Counted from the first letter of the stretch, positions 48,276-59,875 are shown. The stretch: 64,000 bases of DNA from Homarus americanus (GCF_018991925.1 NW_024727688.1:591001-655000); one strand, 5' to 3'. Program-made: numbers and translations. The notes: generated by a model from the letters alone, not told the origin.

Positions 48276-50339
48276 TGTGGGCGTGGGGTGGGGTTGGGGA
48301 GGGTGTGGTTCGTGTGGCTGTGCAGTATAGAATGTCTTGGAGTGAAAGTATCTTGAGGAGAAAATGTTCTGAGTTAAAGAGTTAAATCACATTTAGGCCG
48401 GCGCGTTTGAGAACTATTAAGGGTTAAGAAAGTTCCCGTTCTCTTATTTTCAGCGGCTAAGACAATAAATCAAATAATTTAACACGGATAGTATCTTCAA
48501 GTAAAGGAAAATATAAGTTCACCTTTGTTTAAAAATGTTCTTCCAATATTACTCATATATGTCTGTTTCCTCTTCCTTTGTGTATTAGGTTAGGATCTGT
48601 TAAGGTTTAATTCCTCACCTCATTAGTTTACATTCATTCTCACACCTTGTCTAGGAGTCTCTGAAGCACCGTCCTACAACTCCCATGCTTCCCCCTCTGG
48701 ATGCCCTCAGGCTCTCTCAGTCGACCACCCGCTCACTGGGTCAGGTCAGGTGAGTGAGGAGGGTGAGCTGGGCCACCCCCGCCGCTTGCTAATGATGACT
48801 AATTGATTGAACACGACGGGACGGCTTTGTGGTGATGGGCAACGTGGGGCGACGAACACAAGATGCAATGTGATAGATTATGGTGCCCTGGTGGGTGTCT
48901 GGTGGTGGTGGTGATGGCTGTTGAAGGAGGGGAGGGAGTTGTGGCAGTAGGAGATGAGGGATGTGGCGATGATAAGGGATGGGTAAGGGGGTGTGGTGCT
49001 GGGGGGATCTGATGGAGAGGGTTTGTGTCAGGATTAGAATTGGTGAGGTAAGGGCTGACGTTGGTTGGTGTAGGGGATGTGAAGGGTGGCGGTGACGGGT
49101 GTGGGTAGATGGGGGTAGGGGTGGAGGTGCTAGAGGGAGTAAATGAGAAATAGACGAGGGTGAGGGGGTGGGAGGGAGGGTGACGGGGGTTATACAGAGC
49201 TTGGGAGAGGACCAGGTGTGTGGGTCATAGGCTCAGGTAGATGGTATTAGATTATAAGGTAAGAGTAGACTTATGGATGTGTAATAGAGGCCTCAGATAT
49301 AGTTATGGGTAACCGATGGACGTGAGGGCCAAATTACAGGTGTGAGGACCAGGTAGTGGGGGACGTCACCTCCTCGCGTGTGTTAATGGCCTCTGCTTAC
49401 CACCACCCGTGGCCTATTATCAAATATGATGGGTAACCCTCGATACATCGCCAGTCTCTGTCGTCATGGGATGGAGTTTTACGTCGTTGTTTTTTTTACA
49501 TAAAGTGACAGAAGCTACAGGTGAGTGTGCCAATCAAACGCACCGGCCCGGAAAATTTAGATCAAGAGAGTGGAGGAGATAGACAGGGGAACAGTGCCAC
49601 AGGAATATCGCCAAATACATCGACAGAATGATTGTATATTGTTAGACACGTGAAGTGAGTCCATTGTATATGTTTCAGGGATGGTTTCTATTTTAATACC
49701 GAGAGGAAACACTCATCAACATGTGTTATAGAAACGTTTATCCTAGACACGTTTCCACATAAACATTATAAATTATCCTTTTAGCAAATTATTCCTAACA
49801 CCCTTAAAAATATGTCCCCAATAAGGTAACAGTCACCCTCACGCGTAAAACATCCACCCGTCAGTTGAGGTGAGACAGATGGTCACTGGGCTTGCAAAAC
49901 AGAACCCAAACTCGTGGAAATATAGTTGGTATTCCCTGACGCTCCCCGAGTGCGTGATGAGGAAGATCTTTAAGCCAGTTAGAGAGGCGTTTTACGCTCG
50001 CTCCGCCTTCCATTATTATACCCTTTAAGTCTTCATAAATGTGTTATACGTATAATTATCATCCATGGTTAGTTTTTTTTATGTACCTTTTGTGTTTGTA
50101 TTGCATGTGTAGTGTTTTTGCTTGTGAGATTATTATTTTTATTATTATTGTGGTTTTTAATATTGTTATTTTTTTATTATTCATATTTGATATTTTTCCT
50201 GTATTTTCGTCATTCTTACACTTTTGTTTTTAATACTAAACAACAAATGCTGCTACTGGACAATTCCGGTCACACTAGATAGTTCGGATCCCGCTAAGGG
50301 TGAATGGAGAAAGTGGACTCCGTATACTAAATAGGTGTG
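48276..50339. other. Unique DNA, G-rich in part
   Basis: 48880-49200 is rich in GGTGGTGG, GGAGGGAG and GGGGTG. The rest is unassigned. No gene recognised. Confidence 0.55.
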
Positions 50340-50560
50340 GGAGGGGGGGAGAGAGGGAGGACCTGACGTAGGAGGGAAGGAAAGGTTGATGAAGGGAGTA
50401 GGGAGGAAAGAGGTGAGGAGGGAGGGAGGGAAGGGGTGACAATGGAGGGAGAAAAGGAGGGAGGAATGACTAGTTTTGAAGGAAAGGAAGGGTTAAAGGA
50501 GTGACTAGGAAGGAAAGGAAGGAGAAAGGGGTGATTAGGTAGGGAGGGAGGGAGTGCTGG
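50340..50560. repeat. Purine-rich tract
   Basis: Loose repeats of GGAGGGAGGGAGGGAAGGGG and AAGGAAAGGAAGG with a GTGACTAGG phrase recurring about every 50 bp. Confidence 0.8.
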
Positions 50561-50681
50561 GTAAATTTAACCATCAGTTCCGGTCAAAAGAAATGCTTAA
50601 AACATAATTTGTAACTCAACTATAAAAATAAATACAAAGAACTGTAATTTTTTCATTACTTTACGTGTTTACGGTGAAGAA

Positions 50682-50682
<1 letters not shown>

Positions 50683-50730
<48 letters not shown>
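50683..50730. repeat. (GT)n microsatellite
   Basis: About 24 GT units. Confidence 0.98.
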
Positions 50731-50731
<1 letters not shown>

Positions 50732-50881
50732 TTATTTGTACTTTAGGTGTGTATTTCTTTTTGTGTATGTGGTTTAAATTTGTATGTATGTATTTGTTTC
50801 TATAATCATGTGTGTTTGTTAGCCTCACCAGATAAACCATTTATCGAAAGATCTTTTAAACGTACCACCGACACCGCATGG

Positions 50882-50924
50882 CTGGTTAGGTTAGGTCAGG
50901 TTAAGTTAGGTTAGGTTAGGTCAG
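50882..50924. repeat. Short TTAGG array
   Basis: GGTTAGG units with GGTCAGG and GTTAAG variants on the plus strand. Confidence 0.88.
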
Positions 50925-51454
50925 CACCCCGTCAGATTGGGGGGGGCTTAAATAGGACCGTAACCCATTTAGCTAGTCTCCCTACATGCAAGATCTCCTT
51001 ACTTTTAAACTGCTTCAGCTCGCCTTCCTCGTCGTGCCCAGTCCCACACGATTAGCAGCGGAGGGATCGATGAGAAAGTGTTACGTTGCTGAAGTTTACG
51101 CCAGAAAAGCGACTTAACAAGCGCCATAAACAAGATTTTAAGAGTCGTAAATCGCAATTTTGGGCCCGTGACTGATGCTCCCTAATATGCACCCCCTCCC
51201 CTCCTCCCCCCCTACCACTACTACCACTCCACACCCCACACCTCCACACCATCAGTCCACACCATCACTACTCCACATACCATCACTCCACCCCCCCCCC
51301 CTTACACACACACACTTTGCTGGCTTTAATATTTAACAGGCTCAAACCTCCTCTTTTTCGCACGTTTTCCCTGTTTAAAACCTTGGACTATTTCCTATTT
51401 ACTCGCCTGGCTGGTTAGGTTAGTTAAACTGGTCTGATGTGCATGAGTCTAGCG
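50925..51454. other. Unique DNA with C-rich patches
   Basis: C-rich near 51190-51300 (CACCATCACTCCACA phrases). No gene. Confidence 0.55.
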
Positions 51455-51630
51455 AATTTGGGAGGGAGAAACGGGAGGAGAGGGAAGGGGGAGGGGATGA
51501 AAGTGATGGAAGGAAAAGGGAAGAAGAAGGAGAGAGGAAGGAGTGAAAAGGAAGGGTAACAGAGGGTTTGGGTGAGAAGGGGGAGGGAGAGATGGTGGAT
51601 GAAAGAAGAAAAGAGAGAGAGAGAAGAAGG
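51455..51630. repeat. Purine-rich tract
   Basis: GGGAGGAGAGGGAAGGGGG-type plus strand ending in GAGAGAGAGA. Confidence 0.8.
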
Positions 51631-51779
51631 AGTTTATTAAAAAAATTTACTTTGTTAATATATTAATTTTTCCATTAGATGCAAATTTGTTTATACTTAA
51701 GTGAAGCTCTACTACCTGTCCCTCTCTCCTGCCCCTTCCCCTCCTGTCCTTTTCCTTCTGCCCCCTTGCCTCCTGTCCC

Positions 51780-52160
51780 CTGCCCCTATAGACCTTCAAC
51801 CACGATAAACCACTTAGAAAACAACAACCACACACTCAACCACGATAATAATATCCTTACCATCCGCCCAACGAAACACTCAACCATTTAAGCAACCGTA
51901 AAAAAAATAAAAAATAATCGATTACCCAAACAACAATTCAACCATCTTAAAAAACAATCAACGTTCCACTTAACCATAGAAAAATTATCCAACCAGTCAA
52001 CCACCAAAAAAATAACCTATCACTCAACCTACCAACCAATAAGTCAAATCACTCCACCAAATGATCCTCCAGCCAACCACAAAACCAGTCCTCACTCACC
52101 TATTAAAAGTGATCTACCACAGGCCCTACCAACCACTCATTCAACCAGTGAACCAACCAC
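51780..52160. repeat. Degenerate AACCAC-rich repeat
   Basis: The phrases TCAACCACGATAA, AACCACACACTCAACCA, CAACCATCTTAAAA, CAACCTACCAACCAATAA and AACCACTCATTCAACCA recur about every 20-30 bp. A very diverged tandem repeat is likely. Confidence 0.5.
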
Positions 52161-52287
52161 GCTACCGCAGAGACAACGTGTAATCTGGGATCTTAATTTT
52201 GTCGTAACATGCAGAGTTGCGTGCCAGAGTCGCTATACTCGTGTGTGTGTCAGGAGGTCGTGCAGTTTCTCATATGCAGTGTAGACA

Positions 52288-52289
<2 letters not shown>

Positions 52290-52350
<61 letters not shown>
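52290..52350. repeat. (GA)n microsatellite
   Basis: About 30 GA units without interruption. Confidence 0.98.
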
Positions 52351-52352
<2 letters not shown>

Positions 52353-52624
52353 GTAAACAAAATCAACAGACAACAGGCGTTTCACAACACATCAAAGATC
52401 AAGACAAAGACAAGAGGCCTTAAAACACCCACAGCAGGTCCCAAGGCTTCCAAACCTACACCTCCTTACAGCATTTCTATCCTCAAATTTATCGCTGTGT
52501 GTTAGTGACCCTACACATGCTTCTTGGCAGACTGGCTCACGGTGAATGAAACGGCGACGGATTAAGATGGGCTTTAGTCCTCCTTCTAGGGCTGCATTCT
52601 CAACCCTATCCGATTAGATCCCAC

Positions 52625-52665
52625 CTTACTCTAACTTAACCTAATGTAACCTAACCTAACCATCT
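52625..52665. repeat. Short degenerate CCTAA run
   Basis: TAACTTAACCTAATGTAACC followed by TAACCTAACC, the CCTAA strand of the telomere-type pentamer. Confidence 0.8.
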
Positions 52666-53298
52666 AGGTATGAGGCCAATGCTCTTTGCTATATCCTAAT
52701 ATGCCTCAATTATAATAGACCTCAGTCCTAATGATAACCACAGTCCCAATGGTTACTAAGTTACTTTGGGTCCCATTGGAATTAGAGGCAGAAAGGAATG
52801 GGATCCATTTAATTCCAAACTAATGAGACTTGCTGAAGCATAAGTAGAGCCATCCTCCCTGGACTCTCCTGCCTTTGACCAGTCCGTCAGTCTCGACACA
52901 CTAAACCACTGACTTAATTTGGACTAGTCTTCTTTATTCGGCCAATATGAATCATCCATCTAATTTGCTTATCTGTTTATCCTCATCTCATCTCTTCGCA
53001 AAATGGTTCGTATTACGACTTGTCCGTCTGTTTGTTTGGTGAAGTTGATAAGTGTTGACCTGCATTACAAATGAAGCTTTAATTCTCTTTGTGGGTAAGG
53101 ATATACTGCAGGGCGAGAGGGTAATATATCTCGCGCTGGTTTACCACACGAGATGAATGTAAGTTAAGAATACTGACTTTCCGGAGCTGCTGCTGTGTGA
53201 GTAGGAGGAGGAGGAGGTGTCACTGGCTTGATCCTTCGCTATTGTGTGTGGTGTGTGGCTGTGACAACCCCGCCACTTACGGGTTATCAGAGTCAGTT

Positions 53299-53590
53299 AG
53301 GTACGTCTTGGTTCACTGTACCTCACTATCTCTCCATCCTCTCTGAGCTCGACCCAGGATGAGATAATTCTGGGGTCTGCAAGCAGCGTTCTTTATTGAA
53401 CTTAAGGAAGACAGGCACTGCAGTTTATTAGGTAAGGTTGGGTTAGGTACTCAATTAACACGTCTCGCTGCTCTTTACTTCAGTATTTCGCCATCCTCCC
53501 GGAGCCCGACCTAAGATGAGATAATTCTGGGTCTCCAACCAGACTTGTTTATTGAACTAAAGAGAGACAGACACCGCAATGGTTACACAA
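53299..53590 (-). repeat. Diverged tandem duplication, about 147 bp unit, with AATAAA
   Basis: TAGGTAC opens both copies (53299 and 53446). Strong matches are CCATCCTC...GAGC, GATGAGATAATTCTGGG and TTTATTGAACT. Read on the minus strand each copy has AGTTCAATAAA, about 35 bp later CAGAATTATCTCAT, then GGTCG. That order resembles a polyadenylation signal and the end of a long terminal repeat, but no TG...CA borders or internal element are seen. Confidence 0.75.
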
Positions 53591-53868
53591 ACATTGCGGG
53601 TGAGCGGGACAATTGTTCAAGCGTCTGCTTATCTCGGAGTCTCCTCTTGGGTATATAAGTCAGAAAATTGATGGTAATTGTAGCGTCATTTTGGTGAGCA
53701 ACGAATATAACGTGTGACGTGATGCAGATACCGACCCTGGTGGTGTTATACTGAACTGTGTCATAAAGGCAGGGAAGGACGATGATACTAGGTGTCGTAG
53801 TTGAGTCTTGGGGGGCAAGAACGTCGTAGCTCTCTCCCGCACTCCTCTGTTCATATACAAAGGAGCAA

Positions 53869-53870
<2 letters not shown>

Positions 53871-53926
<56 letters not shown>
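53871..53926. repeat. (CA)n microsatellite
   Basis: About 28 CA units. Confidence 0.98.
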
Positions 53927-53928
<2 letters not shown>

Positions 53929-54333
53929 TAGTTATGAAATCGTATATTTTCTGTTTGAGATGACTGCCGATGGTAGATTAGATTTTTTTTTCACAGTCCC
54001 TACATGAGTCGGTTATCAGCAACAAAGAACATAGTCATCATATAAGGTGGTGTTGTAGTGGCGGTGACGGTGGTGCTGGTGGTAGATGTAGTAGTAGTGG
54101 TGGTGGTGGGGATGGGCGGTCCCCGGGTGGGCAGGCGGGCGTGAAGCTACGGCAGCTGGTTGCTTGCGCTTCACCTGCCTTACACCTGGGTATATTACCG
54201 TGGGAAAATCACTGGACATTCATAACAGTGTACGGTGGGCGGAGGTGTGAGTATCGAGGCAATCACAGCAGAGTGTCGCAAATATTTTATCTTGACAATG
54301 TTACCGTGAGATAAATGTACGGGTGTGCATCTG

Positions 54334-54492
<159 letters not shown>

Positions 54493-55191
54493 AGCAGTAG
54501 TAGTAGTAATAGTTATAGTAGTAGTATTGTTTAGGAATTTGTGAGGTAGAATCACATCCTTCCCTTACACACTCATTCTCACGCAAAAACAGAAAAATAT
54601 TTGAATTTACGGAGTAGTGCACAGCAAAAGTTAATGAAAAATGTGGGAAATATTTTATTTCGAAATGCTCGTGTAAAATACATTATATTTTCCGCAACAT
54701 TATCAGACGCAGCTGATTATGATAATAAATGCACTGAAAATTTAAATTCGGAGCTCATATCCATACAAATAAATTAAAACATTTAATATTACTATGGAGT
54801 TGGTTAAGGATTAGTGTCATTGCTGTCAGGCATATGTGTGTGCCTGTGTGTGCTGTTATACATATTACAGTGTATGTACTGCATATATGTATGTATGTAT
54901 ATATATATATATACTATATATATATATATATTGTTTGTTTTATATTGAAGGAATGTCTATGGAAGTTCTGTGTGTGTGTTTACCTACGTATATATGTATA
55001 TAACTAGGTCAGCTGCACTTGATGAAGTACCCAGGAACCGTCCTCACCATCTGCTGCTGCCTGGTCCCCACCCCAGCTGCCTGCCGGGCTAAAGCAATCA
55101 ATTGGAATTTCAATATCCATCTAGCAAGCACCACAGATGTGATCTACATGTATTTGCCGGGATCACGGCATCGACGGAGAATCCACAGCTA

Positions 55192-55193
<2 letters not shown>
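54493..55193. other. Unique AT-rich DNA
   Basis: TA runs at 54899-54933 with one C break. Otherwise nothing recognised. Confidence 0.6.
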
Positions 55194-55231
<38 letters not shown>

Positions 55232-55237
55232 ATGATT
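55194..55237. repeat. Compound (CTG)n(ATG)n microsatellite
   Basis: Nine CTG units then five GAT units. CTG/CAG repeats form hairpins and are prone to expansion; the array is short here. Confidence 0.95.
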
Positions 55238-55379
55238 TTCCCACCCCTGTGTTGTTGCCTTCTGTTATAATCACATGAATATGTTGTTGCATTTGCTGCT
55301 TGTTATGGCTGATGATCAGAGAATGAAACCACACCTGATAGAAGGGTGAATGGAGAATGACATAATATAGAGAGGGGGA

Positions 55380-55580
55380 GAGGGAACTGGCGCCAGACGT
55401 GAACTATGAGGGAAATAGACGGAGAAGTGACGTAAGACATGACCTGAACTCCTCAAGGGAAGTGGAAGGGTGGTGAGGGGAAGTGAAGCCAGACGTGACC
55501 CAGAGGAAGGCAGAGGCTTTAATTCCCTCAAGAATGAAGTGATGGGAGACTGCCGTGGGCGAAGTGGGGGGGGGGGGAGG
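55380..55580. repeat. Loose tandem similarity, about 60-75 bp
   Basis: GCGCCAGACGTGAAC, GTAAGACATGACC and GCCAGACGTGACC recur, each after a GAAGTGA or GGGAACTG phrase. A G-run of 12 lies at 55567-55578. Confidence 0.4.
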
Positions 55581-55678
55581 TGTGACAGGTGTGATCATGT
55601 CCCGCCAGGTTGGTTATATTTTTCTGGTATTAGCCTGATAACGATTGCCTCACAGAGGTTCCTTTACTTGGAATCAAT

Positions 55679-55777
55679 ATGGTGCAGAAGAAAATGTTGG
55701 TGGTCGCTATAGTCAGTGTCACAGGAGGTGGAGGTTATGCGGACACCTTTACACTCACTCCGTCGTCTGGTTACTGA
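55679..55777 (+). CDS. Possible small secreted peptide frame, 32 codons
   Basis: ATG 55679 to TGA 55775-55777. The frame has a basic start (MVQKK), a hydrophobic core (MLVVAIVSV), a small-residue stretch (TGGGGYA) and a short polar tail (DTFTLTPSSGY). That is the shape of a signal peptide with a cleavage site after YA. The same frame is open in copy 1 with a different first few codons. It may instead be a chance frame in a repeat, or the first exon of a longer gene, as the mature part would be only 11 residues. No family recognised. Confidence 0.2.
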   Translation: MVQKKMLVVAIVSVTGGGGYADTFTLTPSSGY

Positions 55778-55865
55778 AGTGACCTGGAAGCTTCTGTGCC
55801 TTTGTGAGATGTTAGTTACTTCTGAACACTTCTTAAGTCACTTTTCCTCTTTATTCATAGAAGAA
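55687..55865 (+). repeat. Copy 2 of the 179-bp duplicated sequence
   Basis: Differs from 23999-24177 at two positions only; both copies lie on the plus strand, 31688 bp apart. The left flank keeps a short match (AATCAAT), the right flank is unrelated after GAAGAA. Confidence 0.92.
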
Positions 55866-56226
55866 AGTCAATAAAATCTACAGTACACACAAATATATAA
55901 TCATACATTCAAGAAAATTTATGATTTGAAAATACAAGGAGAGTCAGTGTAGAAGAATTAAGTGTATGTGGGAGTGAAGGAATGAATGAACACTGAAGTC
56001 TCGGTATCAGCGAATCATTCCTGATCATCATCGTCAATCTGGTATATAAATATCACCACCAAATTATAAAATATTATGACTAGTCGATGGCAGAGACTCG
56101 TGCCTCGATGGTCCCAAGGTCGCACAGGTAGTAGTAGTAGTAGTAGTAGTAGTACTCTCCGTAGCTTCCAGTTGTGTAGGTGGTGAGGGCGCCGTGTTGT
56201 GTCAGTGTTTACTTCTTGGTCATTGG

Positions 56227-56228
<2 letters not shown>
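55866..56228. other. Unique DNA with a (GTA)n run
   Basis: Eight GTA units at 56130-56153; no gene recognised. Confidence 0.6.

Positions 56229-56268
<40 letters not shown>
56229..56268. repeat. (GT)n microsatellite
   Basis: About 20 GT units. Confidence 0.97.
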
Positions 56269-56269
<1 letters not shown>

Positions 56270-56299
56270 CCTCCTCCCTATGGTCCTCTCCACCTGGGG

Positions 56300-56655
56300 C
56301 TGATGGTGCGGATGATCACGTCCCACCACTCTCCTCCCTCCACCACTCTCCTCCCATCCCTTCCTCTCATTCCCTCTTCCTGTCATACCCTCCTTTCCCT
56401 CTCACTCACCCCTCTTACCTTGCCTCTCCTCTTTTTTTCACTTCCCCCTACTACTTTACTCTCCCTCCCTCCCTCTCACTCTTGTTTTACCTTCTCTCTT
56501 CTACTCGCCAAATCCTGCCTCTTTTTTCACCCATTCTGCCTTCCTTTCCCACTGCTTCCAACTATCCCTCCCCTTCCAGCCATGCCATCCCTCCCCCTCC
56601 AACTATCCCTCCCCTTCCAGCCATGCCATCCCTCCCCCTCCAGCACTTTAGTTAA
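56300..56655. repeat. Pyrimidine-rich tract with a 41-bp tandem duplication
   Basis: CTCCCTCCC/TTCCTCTC sequence. 56558-56598 and 56599-56639 are two identical 41-bp copies beginning CCAACTATCCCTCCCC. Ser/Leu/Pro frames of up to 184 codons are artefacts. Confidence 0.9.
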
Positions 56656-57029
56656 ATTTCTCTCGGATATGCGTGAAAAAAAGGAAAAAAGAAACTCCAT
56701 TTTCCAGTTTTTACGAAAGGAAAAAGTTTCGTAAAACTCCACAAATATGATTTATTTAAACTTGTTTATGGAAGAATATTGTAATTTCGCAGTGCTGTGA
56801 TGCGCAGTGGTAAAGGAATTTTATAATTATTGTTATTATTATTATTATTGTTATTATTACTTGTGAAGGAGGACTGGTAACGAGTATGGAATTAGTAGAA
56901 TGACATGTCAAGGTCAGTTGAGCTTATACAAGATAATTAAGAAGTTATTGATAAATGTGTTTACGTGATCCTTTGTTAGCTTACGAGTGAATACCTGTAT
57001 GAAGTGATAGTCGATGTTATTCTGTCTGA

Positions 57030-57030
<1 letters not shown>
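56656..57030. other. Unique AT-rich DNA with (ATT)n
   Basis: An ATT run with GTT interruptions at about 56826-56860. Otherwise nothing recognised. Confidence 0.7.
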
Positions 57031-57127
<97 letters not shown>

Positions 57128-57138
57128 ATATATATATA
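57031..57138. repeat. (TA)n microsatellite
   Basis: About 40 pure TA units, then TACATATACATA and about 9 more TA units. Confidence 0.98.
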
Positions 57139-57550
57139 AACATCGCTGAAATACAAAAGATATTGAAATACATTTCGCAGTCTTTGCTTAAAAATTAACA
57201 TGACTTTCGGCAACATTCAGAGCTGGAGGAAAAAGGTGAAATCAGAAAGGGTTTTCGGGTGGTGCTGAACAACTTGATGGTAAAAACAGAATTTTCTGAG
57301 TCTGGGACAAATAGTCCATGAACGCTTCATAGTTTTTTGCTCCTTTAAATTGGAAAACACTGAGCAAATAGTTGTAGCCTTTTCTCTGTTTTAAAGGTTA
57401 AGTTCCCCCCCCCCCAACTCACTCAAGCTCAGGGGAAAACTCATTTTAGCTATTATCGCCCTGAGAGACTGACTGAATACAGATACATATATCTTATAAA
57501 GCATTTATGGCAGATTTATTTTATGTATGTGGTTGAATGCAAGCTCAATG

Positions 57551-57551
<1 letters not shown>
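57139..57551. other. Unique DNA
   Basis: Nothing recognised. Confidence 0.6.

Positions 57552-57627
<76 letters not shown>
57552..57627. repeat. (CA)n microsatellite
   Basis: About 38 CA units. Confidence 0.98.
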
Positions 57628-57629
<2 letters not shown>

Positions 57630-57713
57630 GAGGTCCCAGGTACCAGTGATAATGGCCCGTGAGACCCAACTACCAGCGATGTGTTAATCCGTCTACGATA
57701 GGAAGGCCTGGAA

Positions 57714-58495
57714 CCACACCTCACTATATAACACCATCTGTGAGGGAATTACTACACCACGTGAGGCCCCTCATAACACCATCTGTGAGGAATTACTACA
57801 CCACGTGAGGCCCCTATAACACCATCTGTGAGGGAATTACTACACCACGAGGCCCCTCATAACACCATCTGTGAGGAATTACTACACCACGTGAGGCCCC
57901 TCATACACCATCTGTGAGGGAATTACTACACCACGTGAGGCCCTCATAACACCATCGTGAGGGAATTACTACACCACATGAGGCCCCTCATAACACCATC
58001 TGTGAGGGAATTACTACACCACGTGAGGCCCTCATAACACCATCTGTGAGGAATTACTACACCACATGAGGCCCCTCATAACACCATCTGTGAGGGAATT
58101 ACATACCACGTGAGGCCCCTCATAACACCATTCTGAGGGAATCTACACCACGTGAGGCCCCTCATAACACCATCTGTGAGGAATTACTACACCACGTGAG
58201 CCTCATAACACCATCTAGAGGGAATTACTAACCACGTGAGCCCCTCATAACACCATCTGTGAGGGAATTACTACACCACGAGGCCCCTCATAACACCATC
58301 TGTGAGGGAATTACTACACCACGTGAGGCCTCATAACACCATCTGTGAGGGAATTACTACACCACGTGAGGCCCTCATAACACCATCTGTGAGGGAATTA
58401 CTACACCACGAGGCCCTATAACACCATCTGTGAGGAAATCCTACACCACGTGAGGTCCCTCCTAACACCATCTGGGAGGGAGTTACTACACTACG
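57714..58495. repeat. Minisatellite, about 45 bp unit, about 18 copies
   Basis: The unit runs CACGTGAGGCCCCTCATAAC then ACCATCTGTGAGGGAATTAC then TACAC. Most units differ only by 1-4 bp deletions in the same spots (CACGAGG for CACGTGAGG, GAGGAATT for GAGGGAATT, CCCTCAT for CCCCTCAT). Many units contain the E-box CACGTG. The final unit is the most diverged. Confidence 0.95.
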
Positions 58496-58559
58496 TTTTT
58501 GCTGTTCACTCACATTAATCTGTATGTTCACTGTATGTTCCTTTTACCTTCTAATGAAG

Positions 58560-58650
58560 GCTTTTGTTAAACCACCAATGTATGTAATGTCATTTATGCC
58601 CAATGTATATTTTCAGCCTTCGGGCTGCGAAACTTTTCAATAAACCGTTA

Positions 58651-58680
<30 letters not shown>
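58560..58680 (+). mobile_element. 3' end of a non-LTR retrotransposon with (ATT)n tail
   Basis: TGTATATTTTCAGCC, a TTCG loop, GGCTGCGAAAC, then TTTTCAATAAACCGTTA and an (ATT)n tail at 58645-58680. The same order, in reverse complement, ends the element at 2850-3483. The upstream coding part is missing: the sequence joins the 45-bp minisatellite. So this is a severely 5'-truncated or replaced copy. The left boundary near 58500-58560 is uncertain. Ten bases of CA repeat follow the tail. Confidence 0.75.
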
Positions 58681-58682
<2 letters not shown>

Positions 58683-58934
58683 ACACACACACCAGAGCCA
58701 GATAGTTACATTACTAATAGGTTCTAATTACTCTCAACATATTATCTCTAAAGTAAAAAAAATAATCCTGCTGTAGGTTTAAAAATTTTCCTTTCGTTTT
58801 AATACATCATTTAGTTAAACCCATCAAGTACACGTGTCAGTGAACATAATGTTGATACTCGCGAATAATTAATCTGATTTTAAATATTCAATTTTTACTG
58901 ATTGACGATTAACAATACAATTTAGAGAAAGAAG

Positions 58935-59484
58935 TGTAGATACAAGCACTGGTACAGATACAAGCACTGGTACAGATACAAGCACTGGTACAGATACAAG
59001 CACTGGTACAGATACAAGCACTGGTACAGATACAAACACTGGTACAGATACAAGCACTGGTACAGATACAAACACTGGACAGATACAAACACTGTACAGA
59101 TATGCACTGGTACAGATACAGCACATCAGTACAGATACAAGCACTGGTACAGATACAAACACTGGTACAGATACAAACACTGGTACAGATACAAACACTG
59201 GTACAGATACAAACACTGGTACAGATACAAACACTGGTACAGATACAAACACTGGTACAGATACAAACACTGGTACAGATACAAACACTGGTACAGATAC
59301 AAGCACTGGTACAGATACAAGCACTGGTAGCAGATACAAGCACTGGTACAGATACAAACACTGGTACAGATACAAACACTGGTACAGATACAAACACTGC
59401 ATGACAAGCACTGGTACAGATACAAGCACTGGTACAGATACGCACAGACATACACTGGTACAGATACAAACACTGGTACAGATA
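58935..59484. repeat. Minisatellite, 18 bp unit, about 30 copies
   Basis: Unit AGATACAAGCACTGGTAC in two main forms, AAGCACT and AAACACT. AAG units lead, then a run of about nine AAA units (59155-59300), then AAG and AAA blocks again. A few units are shortened (59075, 59100, 59395, 59440). Because 18 is a multiple of 3, Cys/Leu/Tyr/Gln frames stay open on both strands; these are artefacts. Confidence 0.96.
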
Positions 59485-59875
59485 TTTCAAAATAATATAA
59501 TATAAACACAACTCAGGATCAAAACATTTAATGCGTCACTTCACTGTACACGAGAGAGAGAGAGACGCACTAACCAAGAGTATTAACATAACAGCTGTGG
59601 TGTAATGCTAAGTAATGTATCCTGTCTTAAGTGATGCTGAGGAAGCCTTTTGTGTGTACTGAACCACAAGACGCTGGGAAACATCTTCATCTGTCTTTTA
59701 ATGTTTGGTGGTTATGTGTTCCAACTATGGTTCTCGTACTGGTGAATAAATAGCCAGTTCGTGCCCAGCTGCCGGACCGGGAGCTCAGTGGAGGTGAACA
59801 TGACAGCACACAAACTCACTGGAAGGTTCGACTTACCCTGGGCTTTGACTAATTCCCGGATCTGGACCTGGAACT
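59485..59875. other. Unique DNA
   Basis: A short GA run at 59551-59563; otherwise nothing recognised. Confidence 0.6.

Noticed and set aside
58869..59511. Val/Leu- and Cys/Ile-rich repeat proteins of 127-200 codons
   Set aside because: They are the 18-bp minisatellite read in three frames of the minus strand.
59820..59840. tRNA B-box-like GGTTCGACTTACC
   Set aside because: No A box, anticodon arm or acceptor stem could be folded around it.
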